Shown: positions 6,551 through 9,545 of the stretch, one piece after another | How positions within the stretch are numbered: position 1 is the stretch's first letter | How the letters are laid out: each line of letters begins with the position of its first letter | Assembly (NCBI GenBank): GCA_937988705.1 | Contig: CALKIA010000124.1 | Location: 1 to 9,545, forward strand | Direction: 5' to 3' | Source: an uncultured Chloroflexota bacterium | GTDB taxonomy: Bacteria > Chloroflexota > Anaerolineae > Aggregatilineales > Phototrophicaceae | Length of the DNA: 9,545 nucleotides | Program-made: the position numbers and the translations under genes | Notes under the pieces: model-generated | Databases searched by the model: none | What the model saw: only the letters and a program-made list of their open reading frames with translations | What the model was told of the DNA's origin: nothing

Positions 6551-7450
6551 GTGATCAGCGATTTTGAACGCCGTCTCGCCGATGTCTTGAGCGCGCGTCT
6601 GCCCGCTCCGTTCACGGGACGCGTCGATGTGGCGCCGGGTTTACTCGCGGGTAACGGGCCGCAAATCCTCGTCGGCGTAACTCAGGCGCAGGGCGCAGCG
6701 GCGCAGTTTGGCAGTGTGCGCCCGGAAGTTGTGCCCGGCGCCACTGATCCCCGGCGCGTGCTGCGGCTCTCCTGCGCGGTCACGGTCGAAGTGCGTGCGG
6801 GTGAACCCGCCAACAACCGCCCGCAGCAGATGCAGGGCCTCGAACAGGTCATGTATCTGCTCGATGCGCCGGATCTGCGCAGTGGTCAGGCGCTGGCCAG
6901 CGGCGCACCCGCTGATCCGGGCTTCTTCATCCAGTCGCTGACGCTGGGCGAGAGCGTCGCGCCACTGGATCCCACAGCGGACGATGCGCTCCCGGTGACG
7001 GTTGGCGCGCGGGCGGAAGGGTATTTCTGGCCGATTGGCGTGGTCGGGCAGGCGGGCATTGCCATCGGCGAGATTCGCCTGCGCGGTGCATCGCTGCCCC
7101 TTTCGGTGGCGGCCGCTGCACCGCTCATCGCGGGCGCGCCGCCCATCAACCTGACGGTGCAGGTCGGCGTGGGCACGTTTGGCACGTTCGCGCTGCCGGA
7201 CAACCCCGCGCTGCCCTTCGGATCGCTTGCTTTCAGCGTGGTTGATGCAGGCGGACGCCCCGGCAAAGGGGCGTTGGTCGGCGCGGTGAACGGTGTGCGC
7301 CTCGTGGCGCTGGCCGACAACCGCGCGACCGTCAGCTACGACCCGCCCGACGAACCCGCCGAAGATGTGCTCGTCGTCATGTTAGATGACGGTACAGGCG
7401 GCGCGGGTCTTGAGATTGGGCGTGCACCCCTGCGCGTCCGCGGGGCTTAG
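6551..7450 (+). CDS. Putative tail-terminator-like domain fused to an Ig-like C-terminus
   Basis: A 299-residue protein starting at GTG 6551, with a partial Shine-Dalgarno (GTGAGG) about six bases upstream and 11 bases after the previous stop. Residues 1-165 are alpha/beta: an opening D-F-E-R-R-L-A-D-V-L helix, L-R-L-S-C-A-V-T-V-E-V-R strands, a Q-G-L-E-Q-V-M-Y-L-L-D-A-P helix, and a G-Y-F-W-P-I-G segment at 157-163. This order (helix; strands; L-x-x-V-M-x-x-L helix; W near the end) resembles tail terminator / Pvc16 (DUF4255)-like proteins, which cap the sheath and tube. Residues about 199-299 look like a bacterial Ig-like domain: I-N-L-T-V-Q-V-G, a V-V-D-A-G-G-R-P turn, A-T-V-S-Y-D-P-P, and closing V-L-V-V-M-L strands. 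Terminator proteins fused to Ig-like or regulatory-like C-termini do exist in eCIS loci. The assignment rests on pattern only; a fibre-associated structural protein is the main alternative. Confidence 0.45.
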   Translation: MISDFERRLADVLSARLPAPFTGRVDVAPGLLAGNGPQILVGVTQAQGAAAQFGSVRPEVVPGATDPRRVLRLSCAVTVEVRAGEPANNRPQQMQGLEQVMYLLDAPDLRSGQALASGAPADPGFFIQSLTLGESVAPLDPTADDALPVTVGARAEGYFWPIGVVGQAGIAIGEIRLRGASLPLSVAAAAPLIAGAPPINLTVQVGVGTFGTFALPDNPALPFGSLAFSVVDAGGRPGKGALVGAVNGVRLVALADNRATVSYDPPDEPAEDVLVVMLDDGTGGAGLEIGRAPLRVRGA

Positions 7451-7451
7451 G
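7449..7451 (+). promoter_or_regulatory. Weak Shine-Dalgarno deciding the start of the beta-rich gene
   Basis: AGG overlapping the stop of the preceding gene, nine bases before ATG 7461. It is far weaker than the other sites in this operon, so translation here may depend on ribosomes terminating at 7450. Confidence 0.3.
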
Positions 7452-7460
7452 CAAACCACT

Positions 7461-9068
7461 ATGGTGATGAACGCGGGCAAGGCGCAGATCGGTTCGGGTA
7501 TCCTGTACGAAATGAACGAGATCAGCGGTTTTGTGCTCGACCAGTATGACAAGGGCTTCATCTACGAGTTGCGTAATCTGCTGCCTGCCGTCGCTGTGTC
7601 CGGGGATGGTTATGCGATTCGCGTCACGTGGGCTCCGGTCTACGGGGCGACGCGCGCGGAAATCACGAGCGCCCCGGCGCGGATTGGCGTGGCGGTGGTC
7701 GAGGAAGTCCTCGGTGATCTGGCGCTCGCCCAGAGCGGGAACGCCTATGTGGTGACGATTCCCGGCGGCAAACGCATCGCCTCGTTGACATTGCACGGCA
7801 TGAAAGCGGCCAATGGCAACTCGATAACTTCCTCAGCGACGCTGCCCACCGATCCGGAAGCCCATCGACTGGTGGTGCGGGCGCAGACGGGCAACCAGCC
7901 TGATGCGCCGCTTCACACCGTGCCGTTTGTGCCTGTGCGCGGCGCGATTCCCGCGTCGCTGACGGGGGCGAGTTTTTCGAGCGGCGTACTGTCGCTGCCG
8001 AACGTGCTCGCGCCCAAGCTGCGGCTGTCGCTGGCGATCAAGCCGTACCCCGAAGAATTTGAGGATCAGCCGTTCACGCTGGAGCGCGTATCCGGCGTAG
8101 CGGCGATCTATCCGACCGATTTGCAATTGGTCGACAACGCGGGAACCGTCCTGTGGGCGTTTCCCGGCGAGTATCCGTCCACCAACCCGCCGTTCGATCT
8201 CGATTTGCGCGTGAACCTCGAACCCGCTCTGAATGCTGCGCTCGCCGCCACGCCCGATCAACCCTTGGATGTGACCTTCCGGCTCACGGGCAAAGCGCCG
8301 AGCAAAGCGGGCTTTTCGTTCCCGAAGCCGCAGGGGGTGCTGGTGCGCGACTTCCTCGATACGCCAATTTTGAGCGTGACCCTCGAAGGTGATCCGGTCG
8401 CACTGCCGATCATAGATCGGCTGGCGGATGAAACGCCGTCGTCGGTCAGTGGGGATTTGACCGTGACCTACAGCGGCATTCGTATCCTTGAGGAGCTCTC
8501 TGATACGCTGCCCGCTGGCGTGATCGGTGGCGTTGTGGTGGCCGATCAAGCGGTGGCACGCGTCTACCCGCCGCAAGCTTTGCTGGATACGGCGCTCGCC
8601 CGCATCGGCGTGATCGGGCGCGTGCCGCTCGGCGTGGCAGAATGCGAACTCGCCGTGCAGCTCGTGCAGATGATCGGCGACTTGCCCGGTGCACCCTACG
8701 GCGCGCCCGGTGTGCTCCAGATCGTGCAGGAACATGTCGTACGCACGCACTGGATTGATGTGCCCGCCGGGATCGACCTGGCACAGGGGAATGTCGGCGT
8801 CACTTTGCGCGCTAACAGTGGGCGCTTCTTGTGGGCGAGCACGGCGAACGTGCCGCTCGTCAAGCTGGCGATCTATGATCCCGACCCGGGCGGTCGCCCG
8901 CTCATGCTGAATGGCGTGCTGGTGCACGCCGTAACCAGCTCCGACGAAGACCATACGACGGGACTGGCTTTTCCGACCGCCGTGTTTCGCTCGCAACCGC
9001 CCGTCTTCGACAGTTCGCTGTTTCTGACGGTGGACGTGTCCGATTTGACCTTGAGGTATGCGCGATGA
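7461..9068 (+). CDS. Large beta-rich protein of unknown function in the tail operon
   Basis: I do not recognise a family. From ATG 7461 the product has 535 residues and starts M-V-M-N-A-G-K. An in-frame ATG at 7386 would add 25 residues but overlaps the previous gene by 65 bases, lacks a Shine-Dalgarno, and the extra residues look like an out-of-frame reading. ATG 7461 lies 10 bases after the previous stop with only a weak AGG at 7449-7451, so 7467 is also possible. What is seen: alternating short strands and turns throughout, many proline and glycine turns (for example I-K-P-Y-P-E-E-F-E-D-Q-P-F), a few helices (A-L-L-D-T-A-L-A-R-I; C-E-L-A-V-Q-L-V-Q-M-I), and one H-W-I-D-V-P-A-G strand. No signal peptide, membrane segment, or obvious catalytic motif. 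It overlaps the next gene by ATGA. From context it is probably a structural or accessory part of the same particle. Confidence 0.6.
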   Translation: MVMNAGKAQIGSGILYEMNEISGFVLDQYDKGFIYELRNLLPAVAVSGDGYAIRVTWAPVYGATRAEITSAPARIGVAVVEEVLGDLALAQSGNAYVVTIPGGKRIASLTLHGMKAANGNSITSSATLPTDPEAHRLVVRAQTGNQPDAPLHTVPFVPVRGAIPASLTGASFSSGVLSLPNVLAPKLRLSLAIKPYPEEFEDQPFTLERVSGVAAIYPTDLQLVDNAGTVLWAFPGEYPSTNPPFDLDLRVNLEPALNAALAATPDQPLDVTFRLTGKAPSKAGFSFPKPQGVLVRDFLDTPILSVTLEGDPVALPIIDRLADETPSSVSGDLTVTYSGIRILEELSDTLPAGVIGGVVVADQAVARVYPPQALLDTALARIGVIGRVPLGVAECELAVQLVQMIGDLPGAPYGAPGVLQIVQEHVVRTHWIDVPAGIDLAQGNVGVTLRANSGRFLWASTANVPLVKLAIYDPDPGGRPLMLNGVLVHAVTSSDEDHTTGLAFPTAVFRSQPPVFDSSLFLTVDVSDLTLRYAR

Positions 9069-9545
9069 GTCTACTAGAAGATCTTGAGACGCTGGACCTC
9101 AGCAATATCCTCGATGCGCGGGCGGCGATCTCGGTGTCCGTCAACGGGACGGAGATTCAAGCGCTGTTAGGTGGCGGCGCGGCGCAGACCGTGCTCGGTG
9201 ATCTCGGCACGATGCTGGCGGATCTGCGTTCGATGGACAACCCGGCCGCGCTGCTGCAGCCGCTGATCGATGCCATTGCCGATCTGCCGCTCGACCTTGA
9301 CGGGCTGGATATCGCGCAATATCTGGAAGCGGTGCGCGACGGCACGGAAATTCTCACCCGCTTGCTGACAGATTTTGATGGCAATCCCGCTTCACTCGGT
9401 CGCAGCCTCGGACTGTCGCTGACCGACGTGCTCGAACGAGCGTCGTCCGCCATCGGCGATGTCATTCAGGTGGATACGGGCGAACTAGCCCAGTTCCGGC
9501 AGATGATCGACTTGGTGGAAGGCGGCGTTCCGGTCGATGCGAACG
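9065..9545 (+). CDS. Helical protein of unknown function, 3' end outside the window
   Basis: An open frame from ATG 9065 to the right edge (160 complete codons, no stop), with GAGG at 9053-9056 eight bases before the ATG and an ATGA overlap with the previous gene. The visible part begins M-S-L-L-E-D-L-E-T-L-D-L. It is dominated by amphipathic, leucine- and aspartate-rich helices, including A-D-L-R-S-M-D-N, I-A-D-L-P-L-D-L-D-G-L-D-I, and R-S-L-G-L-S-L-T-D-V-L-E-R-A. It is acidic, with no cysteine, signal peptide or clear membrane helix. No family recognised. Candidates by position are a tape-measure-like or lumen-associated protein, or a further structural part; the visible stretch does not decide. 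Continuous overlap with the upstream genes makes it part of the operon. Confidence 0.7.
   Translation, partial: MSLLEDLETLDLSNILDARAAISVSVNGTEIQALLGGGAAQTVLGDLGTMLADLRSMDNPAALLQPLIDAIADLPLDLDGLDIAQYLEAVRDGTEILTRLLTDFDGNPASLGRSLGLSLTDVLERASSAIGDVIQVDTGELAQFRQMIDLVEGGVPVDAN

Noticed and set aside
6537..6553. Rho-independent terminator or promoter between the coiled-coil and terminator-like genes
   Set aside because: The gap is only 11 bases, with no hairpin and no T-run; read-through is expected.
7833..8996. 387-residue open frame on the - strand opposite the beta-rich gene
   Set aside because: Same R/H/Q-rich composition typical of antisense shadows in GC-rich DNA. The + frame is longer, fits the operon and overlaps the next gene by ATGA.
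1..9545. CRISPR arrays, tRNA or rRNA genes, insertion sequences, attachment sites
   Set aside because: No short regular direct repeats, cloverleaf-like segment, transposase motif or terminal inverted repeats were seen; coding density leaves no room for them.

Overview
The window is one dense, GC-rich (roughly 60-65 % by eye) bacterial operon, all on the + strand. It encodes the baseplate and fibre end of a contractile phage-tail-like machine. The first three genes are recognisable: a gp25/W-type baseplate wedge protein, a baseplate J-like protein and a gpI-like tail protein. This is the W-J-I order seen in P2-type tails. A comparable gp25-J block occurs in extracellular contractile injection systems (eCIS) such as PVC and Afp. 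No capsid, portal, terminase, integrase or lysis gene is visible. That fits an eCIS or tailocin slightly better than a complete prophage, but the window is too short to decide. The host cannot be fixed from the sequence. High GC, strong AGGAGG-type ribosome binding sites, GTG starts and the protein style would fit an environmental Gram-variable bacterium; Chloroflexota is my guess and is weakly held.

Layout: (1) 11-451, gp25/W wedge, whose true start may lie off the left edge; (2) 448-2187, baseplate J with an extra N-terminal beta domain and a duplicated C-terminal domain; (3) 2184-3458, gpI-like N-terminus joined to a Dit-like beta region; (4) 3471-3968, a small beta-rich fibre or adaptor protein; (5) 3987-4952, a beta-sandwich followed by a D-W-N/HxHP module and helices; (6) 4956-6539, a long coiled-coil protein that starts with the same D-W-N/HxHP module and contains an internal repeat; (7) 6551-7450, a putative tail-terminator-like domain with an Ig-like C-terminus; (8) 7461-9068, a large beta-rich protein of unknown function; (9) 9065 to the right edge, the start of a helical protein of unknown function. 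Genes 1/2, 2/3 and 8/9 overlap at GTGA or ATGA, and every other gap is 3-18 bases. Nothing in the window looks like an internal promoter or terminator, so the genes are probably co-transcribed and translationally coupled.

Working model (inference): genes 1-3 build the wedge and its connection to the fibres. Genes 4-6 form a fibre or sensor cassette in which genes 5 and 6 share a homologous anchoring module. Gene 7 may cap the sheath/tube. Genes 8 and 9 are lineage-specific parts with no family I recognise. The most unusual content is the paralogous D-W-N/HxHP pair, the repeated rod protein, the duplicated J domain and the unrecognised genes 8-9. No interval of 300 bases lacks a gene.
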